Part shown: piece by piece, positions 1 to 7,151 of the stretch
Numbering within the stretch: the first letter of the stretch is position 1
Layout of the letters: each line of letters opens with the position of its first letter
Origin: JBBDJB01 sp040880125
GTDB taxonomy: Bacteria > Planctomycetota > Planctomycetia > Pirellulales > JBBDJB01
Reading direction: 5' to 3'
DNA: 64,000 bases
Assembly (NCBI GenBank): GCA_040880125.1
Contig: JBBDJB010000040.1
Span: forward strand, 1 to 64,000
Program-made: the position numbers and the translations under genes
The notes under the pieces: generated by a model
The model's input: only the letters and a program-made list of their open reading frames with translations
What the model was told of the DNA's origin: nothing
The model's database searches: none

Positions 1-148
1 ACACGTTCAGCAACGCGCGAGTTGAAACGCTGTATCGGTTGCGATCGCATCGCAAGTCCGATGCTTGGAAAGCGCTGCGGACTCGTTGGAGTTCCCACTG
101 CCTCAAGGAACCGAGCTTCATCTCAGCAGAAAAGAGGGACTTCATCGG

Positions 149-286
149 ATGAGCATGAAACAACCCGGCAAGACTCCCGCGCAGATTCGGCGGGAGAATG
201 AGAAGCACCTTGAGCTTGTGCGGCAGTCGCACCAGCAAACTGAGAAGCCCGAAGCAGACCGGCGGAGCGATCCGCCGAAAAAGTAA
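149..286 (+). CDS. small charged hypothetical protein (45 aa)
   Basis: I do not recognise this protein. It is short and highly charged (MSMKQPGKTPAQIRRENEKH at the start), with no membrane segment and a predicted helical middle. The ATG at 149 is chosen because a purine-rich AAAGAGGGA (131-139) precedes it at normal distance; an ATG at 155 is the alternative and a TTG at 65 would have no ribosome site. It ends 26 bases before the next gene on the same strand, so the two are probably co-transcribed. The compact charged form and the unknown neighbours suggest an accessory or mobile-element origin, but nothing in the sequence proves that. Confidence 0.5.
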   Translation: MSMKQPGKTPAQIRRENEKHLELVRQSHQQTEKPEADRRSDPPKK

Positions 287-312
287 TCCAACCCCCGAAA
301 GGCACTATCACC

Positions 313-1221
313 ATGTCAAATCTAGTTCCAGTATCACCACAAGATCGCGGCGACAAGTTCGTAATCTACAACAAACCCTTCCCCTACGAGCGCGGCAACG
401 GCGAGTCCCGCCGGCAAGCGAACCTTGCGGCGGCGCAGTATTCTCGCGAAGTGTTCGACGTGCTGACGCATAAGGCGCAGTCGGTCGGATACGAGTTGCG
501 GGTAAGGGACGTTCTCTTCGGTAGCTTCGAGCCGCCGGACGAACGGCCGTACGGGCAGCGCGTGCGCGATGATGCCAATGTCCAAACGAATAGTCCGAAG
601 GACTCCGGCCAGTCAAACTGGGCGAAGGATCATATGGCCACGATCGACGGCGATAATTCTTTGACGGCGAGTCAGAAGAAACGTCGCAAGCTGATGTACC
701 GCGAAAAGGCGAAGGTCATCGACGCCGAGAACGCCGCCAAGCAGGAACAGGCGGAACGCGAATCCGATCCGATCTACGCTCTCACGAAGAGTGAGGCGGA
801 GAGTTTGCCCAGTTACTTCCAACCCAGTTGGGAAGCCACGGCCGCCGAGACTCACGAAGCCCATCGGCTGTCCGAAGGTTTCCTGTCTGGCAAGCTCAGT
901 GTCGAAGAGTTTGAGGCCGGGCAAAAGACGCTGCTGGACAGCTACTTCGGGCGCCGCGAGGCGGAGAAGTCCGAAGCGGCCGAGAAGCTCAAGCAAGAGC
1001 AAGCGGAGCTTGCGGCCGAGCGTAAGGCGCTGAAGATGGAACGAGAGGAAATCACCGATTCGACGGCCCCAGTCGAGGCGGAACCACAACCCGAGTCAAA
1101 CGAACCGGCCGGACTCGCCGAGCTAGCGAAGCTCCCGCCCGACGTGTTGGCGGGGTTGGCGAAGCTCCCGGCCGACGCTCTGGCGGCGCTGGCGAAACAA
1201 GAAACGGGGCAGGCTGAATAG
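313..1221 (+). CDS. hypothetical coiled-coil protein (302 aa)
   Basis: No family recognised. Residues 1-110 look globular. From about 115 to 250 the chain is rich in Lys, Glu and Ala with heptad-like spacing, typical of coiled coil. The C-terminus carries an imperfect repeat, ELAKLPPDVLAGLAKLP followed by ADALAALAKQ. There is no signal peptide or membrane helix, so it is presumably cytoplasmic. It lies directly downstream of a small charged gene and ends just before a strong hairpin terminator, so it closes that transcript. Phage structural or scaffold-like proteins often look like this, but no diagnostic motif is visible and the role is unknown. Confidence 0.7.
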   Translation: MSNLVPVSPQDRGDKFVIYNKPFPYERGNGESRRQANLAAAQYSREVFDVLTHKAQSVGYELRVRDVLFGSFEPPDERPYGQRVRDDANVQTNSPKDSGQSNWAKDHMATIDGDNSLTASQKKRRKLMYREKAKVIDAENAAKQEQAERESDPIYALTKSEAESLPSYFQPSWEATAAETHEAHRLSEGFLSGKLSVEEFEAGQKTLLDSYFGRREAEKSEAAEKLKQEQAELAAERKALKMEREEITDSTAPVEAEPQPESNEPAGLAELAKLPPDVLAGLAKLPADALAALAKQETGQAE

Positions 1222-1245
1222 TCCACCCCGTCGTGCGGCGCGAGT

Positions 1246-1280
1246 AGCCCCAGGGGTGTAATACCCCTGGGGCTTTGTTT
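1246..1280 (+). terminator. intrinsic terminator after the 302-aa gene
   Basis: AGCCCCAGGGGT (1246-1257) and ACCCCTGGGGCT (1263-1274) form a perfect 12-bp stem with a 5-base loop, followed by the T-rich TTGTTT. It lies between the plus-strand gene ending at 1221 and the minus-strand gene ending at 1287 and may work for both. Confidence 0.85.
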
Positions 1281-1286
1281 ATGCGC

Positions 1287-1520
1287 CTACGATGGCCCGA
1301 GAGCTAACGGCCGGCCGTTGGCTCGGCACCAGTCCCTCGACTTCCGTATGCCGATCGTGAAGACATCACCATCGACGAAGTTTGCCGGGTTGTGGTGCGG
1401 CTCGTACTCGGCAAAGCTCTCCGCCGCGAGCCGCCGCGCGACTTCGTAGTCGCAGGTGGCTCGATTAATGACGGTTATCAGGTTGGCATTGTGCTTGAGC
1501 TTGAACGTCACAAAGTCCAT
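1287..1520 (-). CDS. small hypothetical protein (77 aa), distal gene of a coupled pair
   Basis: Unrecognised soluble protein with a balanced composition and no membrane segment. Its ATG at 1520 shares one base with the stop codon of the 48-aa gene upstream (TGATG arrangement), which implies translational coupling and is the main reason to accept both as real. It ends beside the hairpin at 1246-1274, so it converges on the plus-strand unknown gene. A toxin-antitoxin or phage-regulator pair would have this architecture, but neither product has a motif I can assign. Confidence 0.55.
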   Translation of the reverse strand: MDFVTFKLKHNANLITVINRATCDYEVARRLAAESFAEYEPHHNPANFVDGDVFTIGIRKSRDWCRANGRPLALGPS

Positions 1521-1666
1521 CAGGCCACCTCCACCGGTTCAAGGCATTGCTCGGCGACGTGGTGGACTTCCATGATTGCATCGGCGAAAGGGTTGTCGTC
1601 CCAGTCGCGATTCTCATTGAGGGTGGTTTCGCACAGTTCTTTGATACGGGCGAGAGCTTCGGTCAT
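1520..1666 (-). CDS. small acidic hypothetical protein (48 aa), first gene of a coupled pair
   Basis: The product begins MTEALARIKELCETTLNEN and is acidic, probably helical. Support comes from a good ribosome site, GAGGTGA read on the minus strand, 4 bases before the ATG, and from a stop codon that overlaps the ATG of the 77-aa gene by one base. The reading frame is short enough to be missed by length cut-offs. Function unknown. Its acidity and position first in a coupled pair would fit an antitoxin-like partner, but this is only an architectural resemblance. Confidence 0.55.
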   Translation of the reverse strand: MTEALARIKELCETTLNENRDWDDNPFADAIMEVHHVAEQCLEPVEVA

Positions 1667-1842
1667 GGTGTCACCTCAGAAGAGAGAAACGGGAAAAGTC
1701 TTTCTCACTCGCCCGCTACTTCAACCTTAGTTCAAGAATTCCGATTGGCAAGAAAATATCATTTGCGATAGTTATAAGCTTGTTGTATAAGGTTGACAGA
1801 CAAGTTATAAGAAAACGGCCGGTTCCGGTTGTAGCGGCTGAC

Positions 1843-2003
1843 GGCGTCCAGGGCTCGGCGTCCAGGGCTCAGCATCCAGGGCTCGGCGTCCAGGGCTCAG
1901 CATCCAGGGCTCAGCGTCCAGGGCTCAGCGTCCAGGGCTCAGCATCCAGGGCTCGGCGTCCAGGGCTCGGCATCCAGGGCTCGGCATCCAGGGCTCGGCA
2001 TCC
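1843..2003. repeat. 14-bp minisatellite, 11 full copies plus a partial one
   Basis: Head-to-tail copies of [G/A]GC[G/A]TCCAGGGCTC run without interruption from 1843 to 1996, followed by 7 bases of a twelfth copy. Only positions 1 and 4 vary, always G or A. The period is not a multiple of three, so the open frame across it is a by-product and not a gene. It sits in the 712-base gap between the small-gene patch and the BlaI gene. Confidence 0.9.
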
Positions 2004-2154
2004 GCGGACTGGCACCGCCCCTGCCACCCGGATAACCTACAGAATCAGCCGCCACCCGAGGACTTTACGGAAGATACCAGTTTCAAAACAAGGGTGTTGC
2101 AAAAAGCCTGCGGAAAATCGTCACCGCGCCGAGTGGCGCGGCCTAGGGATGCTG

Positions 2155-2204
2155 ACTTTCGCAACGAAACGTGGGGCCCCCCCTTAAGAGCGCGTTGCGA
2201 AAGT
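2155..2204. repeat. 12-bp inverted repeat in the intergenic region
   Basis: ACTTTCGCAACG (2155-2166) and CGTTGCGAAAGT (2193-2204) are perfect inverted arms around a 26-base spacer containing a run of seven C. It could form a hairpin in RNA, or be a remnant of a small mobile element. No coding region spans it convincingly. Confidence 0.6.
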
Positions 2205-2277
2205 AACGTCCTCCTCAGCTCGGCTCGCCCCTCATCGAATAGCCGTAACACTCCATTAAAAACCCGATCCGACCTTT

Positions 2278-2320
2278 CTACGGTTTTAACCGTTGACAAG
2301 TACGGCATAAACCGTAGAAT
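2278..2320 (+). promoter_or_regulatory. blaI promoter with two tandem operator-like palindromes
   Basis: TTGACA (2293-2298), a 16-base spacer and TAGAAT (2315-2320) make a near-consensus sigma-70 type promoter 58 bases before the BlaI gene. It is overlaid by two copies of the same dyad, TACGG-N6-CCGT[A/T], at 2279-2294 and 2301-2316, exactly 22 bp apart. The first overlaps the -35 box and the second the -10 box. BlaI/MecI-family repressors bind dyads of this size as dimers, so autorepression of the operon is the likely reading. Confidence 0.7.
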
Positions 2321-2378
2321 GCCGTCGAATGAATGATCGTCGAGCGGTTCGCGAATCCCCAGGCACGGTGAAAAGTTC

Positions 2379-2783
2379 ATGCCACGCCCCAAACACGAGC
2401 AGCCCACGCCCGCGGAGCTGGAAGTACTCCAGGTACTCTGGGAACGCGGCCCGGCCACCGTTCGCGAGGTGATGGACGCGCTGAACGCCCGCCGCCCCCG
2501 GGCGTACACCTCCGTGATGAGCCTGCTGAATGTCATGACCGACAAGCGGCTGCTTAAGCAGACCAGCCGCGGCCGGGCGTTTCTGTACGAAGCCCGGGCC
2601 GAGCGCGAAAAGACCTTGGGCCGTATTGTCGAGGACGTGCTGGGCCGAGCGTTCGAAGGTTCTGCCAGCGCTCTGGTGGCCCGGCTGCTCGACCAAGCTA
2701 GCCCCAGCACGGATGAGCTGGACGAAGTCCGCCGGGCGATCGACGCCTACCAAGCCCAGCAGCCCCGACAGGAGAAAGAGTGA
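2379..2783 (+). CDS. BlaI/MecI/CopY-family transcriptional repressor (134 aa)
   Basis: The winged-helix DNA-binding domain covers about residues 8-75 (PTPAELEVLQVLWERG, then TVREVMDAL) and a C-terminal helical dimerisation part follows, as in BlaI/MecI. Such proteins repress their own operon until the partner membrane protease triggers their cleavage. The protease gene follows with a one-base TGATG overlap, so the two are translationally coupled. The tandem dyads at 2279-2316 are the probable binding sites. Length matches the family. There is no beta-lactamase gene next door, so the regulated targets are probably something other than a resistance gene. Confidence 0.93.
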   Translation: MPRPKHEQPTPAELEVLQVLWERGPATVREVMDALNARRPRAYTSVMSLLNVMTDKRLLKQTSRGRAFLYEARAEREKTLGRIVEDVLGRAFEGSASALVARLLDQASPSTDELDEVRRAIDAYQAQQPRQEKE

Positions 2784-5065
2784 TGCAACTGGCCGAGCTC
2801 TTTTCTCACCCCTGGTGGCACGTGCTGGGTGCGGCCCTGGTTCACTTCCTCTGGCAGGGATCGCTTCTGGCGCTGTTGCTATTCGTAGCACTGGCGGTGC
2901 TGCCGGCTGGGCGTCCGCACTGGCGGTACCTGGCCGGGGTTGCGACGCTCTTGTTGATGGCGATCTGCCCGGCCATCACGTTCGCGGTCCTGCGGCCGTC
3001 GGTCGAAACGGAGCTGGCGCGCCGCGCGCAGGAAGAATCCCTGCTCGTCGAGCGGACCGTGCCGCCGGAAGCGCAGGCCCTCGATTGGGACCCGATCACG
3101 CTGCACCTGCAGGAGGATGTCGCGGCTCCGGGCGCGTTGCGGCAAGACATTTGGCTGGGCGAAGTGGACGCCGTGCTGAATAGCGCTGAACCGGAATCGC
3201 TCCAGCAAGCGACTGCAACCGCGCCACCACCGGTGGGCAAAACCCTTCGCGACGCGCTGGAGGCCTTTCGCCCGGTGCTGCTGGCCGTTTGGCTGGTCGG
3301 CGTGGCAGTGTTGGAGATGCGGCTTTTGTTCGGGGCACTACTTCTCGTGTGGCTGCGCCACGGCCGATCGTATCTGCCCGAGTCGCTGCGCATGCGGACC
3401 GACCACTTGCGGCGGCGGCTGGGCCTGGCGCGCCCGATTCGCGTCTGTATCACTCAACGAGTGGGCGAAGCGCTGGTGACTGGTCTGGTACGGCCGGTGA
3501 TCGTTGTGCCGGCGGCCTGGCTGGCGGAGATGTCGCCGGCGCAGCTCGAAGCGGTTATCGCGCATGAGCTGGCCCACGTGCGGCGGTGGGATCTGTGGGT
3601 GAACCTGATGCAGCGGATCGTGGAGACGCTGCTGTTTTACCACCCGGCCGTGTGGTGGGTGTCCGAGCGGATTCGCGAAGAGCGCGAGCTTTGTTGCGAC
3701 CAGTTGGCAGTCCTGGCGACCGGCCAGCGACTCCCCTACGCCGAGGCGCTCGAATACGCGGCGCGGCGCAGGGCCGAAGGTGTGCGTCCTGTCATGGCAA
3801 CCAGTCTTGGAGGAGGTCGAAAGATGCGACTATTGAATCGAGTGCAAGCGGTGTTGGGCCGGCCCACGCGAAGCCAGCCCGGCGAGTGGAGCGGTGCCGC
3901 CGTGGCGATCCTCGTATTGCCGGCGGCGATGTGGTTCGCGTCGAGTCTGTGGACGCCCGCGGTGGCCGCGAACGATCCACCCGCGCCGGAATCGGCGGAT
4001 GCGGTGGCAGAGGTGACGTTTGAAGCGACCCTGGCGGAGCCTGAAGAGGCCGTGGGAGAGGTAACGGTCGAAGCGACCCTAGCGGAGCCTGAAGAGGCCG
4101 AGCCGCCGACTGCCGAATCCGCCGACGCGGACGACGTCGTGGACCTAACACTCAAGAATCCGGTCAATCGTGGTGCGGTGGAATTTACAGGCAACCTTGC
4201 CAATCCAATCGCGAAAGCGGCGGTCGATCTGGTCCTCGAAAACGCGGACGACACGGTCGAGCGGAAGGCAGTGCTCGTCCCGCCGACCCCGGCCGGTGGA
4301 AGTGTCCTCGAGCGGCGAGTCACTCTGAGCCGTAACGGCGAAATTGTCGCGGACTACACCGAGAACAATTCCGACACGACCACCGTCAGCGTGCCCGACG
4401 GCGGTACGGTGGAAATTGTCGCGGACTACACCGAGAACAATTCCGACGGGCAGGAGCCGAAAAATCTGGACGAGGCGAAGGCCACAATCGAGAAGCTGCG
4501 GCAACAGATTGCAGAGTTGCGCGCTCGCGATCGCGAAGTCAGGCAAGTAATCTCTCGGTTTACGCGGCCAACAACGGAAGGCGACTGGCGCGAGTCAGAC
4601 CGACGGTCCGCGTTGGAAAACCTGCTGTCGAAGGCCAAGAAGTCGGGAGACGATCTGATCATCAATCGTGAATCCCTTATTAACTGGATGAAATCCAACG
4701 TCGAAAGGAAAGAAGCTCAACCCGGTAGCGAGGGCAATCGAAGCGGAAGCCAGTTGCGTCGTAAGGATGACGATCTGAACAATCCTTTCCACAGCGACGA
4801 ACAGGCGGTCCCCGGGAATCTCCTGCGGAATAACCCTGCGTCCGCTTGGTCGCGCCCGCGTGCGGAAGTGGTGATTGAGCCTGCAACGAAACGTACAACC
4901 GCCACTCTTGCACCGCGTCAGGGCGATAGTGAGCCCAACAATGCACAGTTGTTGAAGATGCTCCAAGAGCTGCGCCGCGAGATGAACGAGATGCGGCAGC
5001 AGATGATGCGGGGCCGTGAAGAGGACCGTATTCACGGCGAGGATCTCAACCTGCAACGTCGCTAA
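2783..5065 (+). CDS. M56-family (BlaR1/MecR1-like) membrane metalloprotease (760 aa)
   Basis: Predicted partner of BlaI. Membrane segments lie near residues 13-40, 47-70, 164-192 and 372-391. The zinc site is HELAH at 261-265 with a downstream Glu/Asp cluster (REL-CCD, 301-306), as in M56 proteases. The penicillin-binding sensor domain of BlaR1 is absent. The outer part (about 392-760) is instead Pro/Glu-rich with two in-frame duplications (an EATLAEPEEA unit, and EIVADYTENNSD at 520-531 and 544-555) and two coiled coils, around 560-585 and near the C-terminus. The ATG at 2783 is preferred over a GTG at 2780 because GGAGAAAG precedes it. The signal sensed is unknown. Confidence 0.88.
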   Translation: MQLAELFSHPWWHVLGAALVHFLWQGSLLALLLFVALAVLPAGRPHWRYLAGVATLLLMAICPAITFAVLRPSVETELARRAQEESLLVERTVPPEAQALDWDPITLHLQEDVAAPGALRQDIWLGEVDAVLNSAEPESLQQATATAPPPVGKTLRDALEAFRPVLLAVWLVGVAVLEMRLLFGALLLVWLRHGRSYLPESLRMRTDHLRRRLGLARPIRVCITQRVGEALVTGLVRPVIVVPAAWLAEMSPAQLEAVIAHELAHVRRWDLWVNLMQRIVETLLFYHPAVWWVSERIREERELCCDQLAVLATGQRLPYAEALEYAARRRAEGVRPVMATSLGGGRKMRLLNRVQAVLGRPTRSQPGEWSGAAVAILVLPAAMWFASSLWTPAVAANDPPAPESADAVAEVTFEATLAEPEEAVGEVTVEATLAEPEEAEPPTAESADADDVVDLTLKNPVNRGAVEFTGNLANPIAKAAVDLVLENADDTVERKAVLVPPTPAGGSVLERRVTLSRNGEIVADYTENNSDTTTVSVPDGGTVEIVADYTENNSDGQEPKNLDEAKATIEKLRQQIAELRARDREVRQVISRFTRPTTEGDWRESDRRSALENLLSKAKKSGDDLIINRESLINWMKSNVERKEAQPGSEGNRSGSQLRRKDDDLNNPFHSDEQAVPGNLLRNNPASAWSRPRAEVVIEPATKRTTATLAPRQGDSEPNNAQLLKMLQELRREMNEMRQQMMRGREEDRIHGEDLNLQRR

Positions 5066-5088
5066 TCGTTTCGACTTGTCAATCAACA

Positions 5089-5136
5089 GCGGCGCCGCGC
5101 ATCTGTGGGTGATGTGCGGCGCCGCTCTGTTTGCTT
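5089..5136 (+). terminator. intrinsic terminator after the blaI-M56 operon
   Basis: GCGGCGCCGCGCAT (5089-5102) pairs with ATGTGCGGCGCCGC (5112-5125) through 14 positions with one G-T wobble, and is followed by TCTGTTTGCTT. It starts 23 bases after the M56 stop codon. Confidence 0.8.
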
Positions 5137-5141
5137 CCGCC

Positions 5142-5267
5142 CAGACAGGATTGTCTGTGCCCACTGTTCATCTCCCTCTCCCACTGGGAGAGGGCCGGGG
5201 AGAGGGGATCCGATGCCAGCGTGCCGAGACTGAATTCACCGCCCACAGACAGGAATGTCTGTGCCAC
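5142..5267. repeat. cluster of dispersed palindromes: family A, C, A
   Basis: Two copies of family A (core CAGACAGGAATGTCTGTG, a near-perfect palindrome) lie at 5142-5164 (one variant base) and 5244-5267. Between them, at 5174-5207, is family C: CCCTCTCCC, a short loop, GGGAGAGGG, then CCGGGGAGAGGGG. Both families recur across the window, nearly always outside genes. Confidence 0.8.
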
Positions 5268-5276
5268 CACACCGTG

Positions 5277-6053
5277 TCAACTCTCGTCCACCAGCACATG
5301 TTCGCCAAGCGCATCGCGCAAGGGATCGTCTTCGGGTCCGCAAAAGCCCAAGTGCAGATGTCGCCGCCAGCCTTCGGCATACTCGAAGCGGCCGGACATC
5401 GCGCCGACCTGGCGGTCCAAGTCGTGCATCGCCTGGATGTAAGAGTCGTGCCCCTGGCTTTCGTCGAGCCACTGCTTTTGACTCGCATGGCAGGCCAGCA
5501 TGGCGGCCTTGGCCTCGGTCAACGATGTCACGTCGACAAACAGGCCCGGCCGCACGGGCTCACCGAGCGGCGTGCGGTTGCCGTACGGCTGGGCGTGATA
5601 CAGCGTCACCGGCTGCGCGACCGGCTCGCGGTGCGGATCGACGGGAAAGTTCGGCATCCCCCGCGCGAACGCCGCCGTGACGGCCAACCGGCAGGCGCAC
5701 GTGTGATCTTCCATGTAGTCCTGCGGCGAGTGGACCAGCAGAATCTCCGGGGCGACTTCCCGCATCACCGAGGCCAGCCGGGCAAGCGTGTTCGGCTCAT
5801 AGAAGATCTCCAGGTCGCCCACCAGCGGCCCGTGGTACACCGCCCCGATCTGTGCGGCGGCGGCTTGAGCTTCCGCGGCGCGGATGCCGGCGATGGTCGA
5901 CCGATCGTGCTGCGTGGTGCCGCAACAGCCGTCGGCCAGCGTCATGTAGTGCAGCTCATAGCCCTGCCGGCCCAGAAGCATCAGCGTGCCGGCCATCAGG
6001 AATTCGATGTCGTCCGGGTGCGCTCCAACGGCGAAAGCTCGCTTGATGCTCAT
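5277..6053 (-). CDS. PIG-L/LmbE-family zinc deacetylase (258 aa)
   Basis: This family removes acetyl groups from N-acetylglucosamine-type substrates. The zinc site is visible: AHPDD at 11-15 (H12, D15) and the second His at 117 in the YMEDH stretch. Length and fold-order match the family, and there is no signal peptide, so it is cytoplasmic. It lies 21 bases downstream of a NagB-like gene on the same strand, so the two probably form an amino-sugar operon. The same pairing of a NagB-like protein with a PIG-L protein occurs elsewhere in bacteria as neighbours or fusions. The exact substrate cannot be told from sequence. Confidence 0.88.
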   Translation of the reverse strand: MSIKRAFAVGAHPDDIEFLMAGTLMLLGRQGYELHYMTLADGCCGTTQHDRSTIAGIRAAEAQAAAAQIGAVYHGPLVGDLEIFYEPNTLARLASVMREVAPEILLVHSPQDYMEDHTCACRLAVTAAFARGMPNFPVDPHREPVAQPVTLYHAQPYGNRTPLGEPVRPGLFVDVTSLTEAKAAMLACHASQKQWLDESQGHDSYIQAMHDLDRQVGAMSGRFEYAEGWRRHLHLGFCGPEDDPLRDALGEHVLVDES

Positions 6054-6074
6054 GCGACGCGTCTCCGTCAGTTG

Positions 6075-7001
6075 TCAATGCATATCCGCGCCGCACACGC
6101 CGATGCCCGGCCGGTAGAAGTTGAACTGCACGTTGGGATGATCGGCCAAAAGCGACATCGGCACGGCGGTGTCGGCGATCCGCTTGGAGATCATCAGCGT
6201 GGTCAGCCGTATTCCGAAGGGGTTGTCGTGCGCGCCGGCGTGCCAGATCGAAACCTTCTCGGCCTGCCACGTCTCGACCGGACCGACGGTGACCGCGCGG
6301 GTCGGCACTTTCGAGACGACGCCTCCGCCCGACGTGCGGGCGTTCTGAATGATCGTCATCGGGTGCAGGTCGACTACGCGCGTGGCCAGCTTGCGGTATT
6401 CTTGCACCGGCGGCGGCTGGCGATCATACGGCGGCTCGCGGCGAGGCGGATCGTTGAACGCCCAGTGCTTCACTTCGCCCTGCCCGCCCTGCATCACGAT
6501 GCACCGCGCCTGCCGCCAACTTTCCTGATACTCGCGGACATCAGCTTGCGGAAAGTGAAGTTGATCGTCCGGCATCCGCAACTCCGAACGGATGCGATTG
6601 AAGCACAACTCGCGATCGGCCCTGGCGAAGCTCAGCGCGAATGTCTCGGGCACCTCGCGGCCGTCGAGCACCCATTCGTCCATGCCCCAGAAATGGGCGT
6701 GCCGCAGATCGATTTCCAGCTCGTTAACCAGCCGCGCTACCAGCGGAAGCTGCTCGGTGGGTCCGATCGGACCGCAGATGCCGGCCGGAGAATCGGCGGT
6801 CGCCTGGCGCCAGGCGGAGATGTACTCCAGCGCCTCGGCGAGATAGAAGTCCTCGAGCGTCTCGTACATCCGAACGGAGAAGCCATCGCGGGCCAGCCTA
6901 GCCAGATCGTCGGCCGAAAGCCGCGCGGCGTCGTCGAGCAACTCCGCGTCGAGCGTCGTGTAGTCCCACCAGTCGGGAGCGACTTTGCTGAGCGGTCTCA
7001 T
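6075..7001 (-). CDS. NagB-like (glucosamine-6-phosphate isomerase/deaminase family) protein with altered active site (308 aa)
   Basis: Family membership is shown by GMDEW at 106-110 (the NagB MDEY motif, D108), by the GGQGEVKHWAFNDP stretch at 172-185, equivalent to GxGxDGHxAFNEP, and by the TVGPVETW region. The general-base His is kept (H179). However, the Asp two residues before it in classical NagB aligns with Val177, and the sugar-phosphate loop TGSTP is replaced by IGPTE (79-83). It may therefore act on a different sugar or not be a deaminase. It is the first gene of a two-gene unit with the PIG-L deacetylase. Confidence 0.78.
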   Translation of the reverse strand: MRPLSKVAPDWWDYTTLDAELLDDAARLSADDLARLARDGFSVRMYETLEDFYLAEALEYISAWRQATADSPAGICGPIGPTEQLPLVARLVNELEIDLRHAHFWGMDEWVLDGREVPETFALSFARADRELCFNRIRSELRMPDDQLHFPQADVREYQESWRQARCIVMQGGQGEVKHWAFNDPPRREPPYDRQPPPVQEYRKLATRVVDLHPMTIIQNARTSGGGVVSKVPTRAVTVGPVETWQAEKVSIWHAGAHDNPFGIRLTTLMISKRIADTAVPMSLLADHPNVQFNFYRPGIGVCGADMH

Positions 7002-7124
7002 GCGTTGCGACCCTGGGGGGTGAAAGACCGGTTATCCGGGAGTACGCTCTTGCCGCAGACGTTTTCAGTAGTGCGACTGAACGAGGTGAATAGCACGTGG
7101 TGGTCGTACGCGACACCATTCAAG

Positions 7125-7148
7125 CACAGACAGGAATGTCTGTGCCAC
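7125..7148. repeat. dispersed palindrome, family A
   Basis: A copy of the CACAGACAGGAATGTCTGTG element lies just after the sucD stop codon, where its hairpin could end the transcript. Confidence 0.75.
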
Positions 7149-7151
7149 GTG

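Noticed and set aside
1287..1666. Toxin-antitoxin pair
   Set aside because: The coupled architecture fits, but neither protein shows a motif of a known toxin or antitoxin family, so the type was not assigned.
1843..2003. Possible CRISPR array
   Set aside because: Copies are adjacent without spacers and only 14 bp long, and there are no cas genes.
1780..2187. Open frame of 135 codons across the minisatellite
   Set aside because: The 14-bp unit passes through all three frames and happens to contain no stop. No ribosome site and no conserved-looking sequence outside the repeat.
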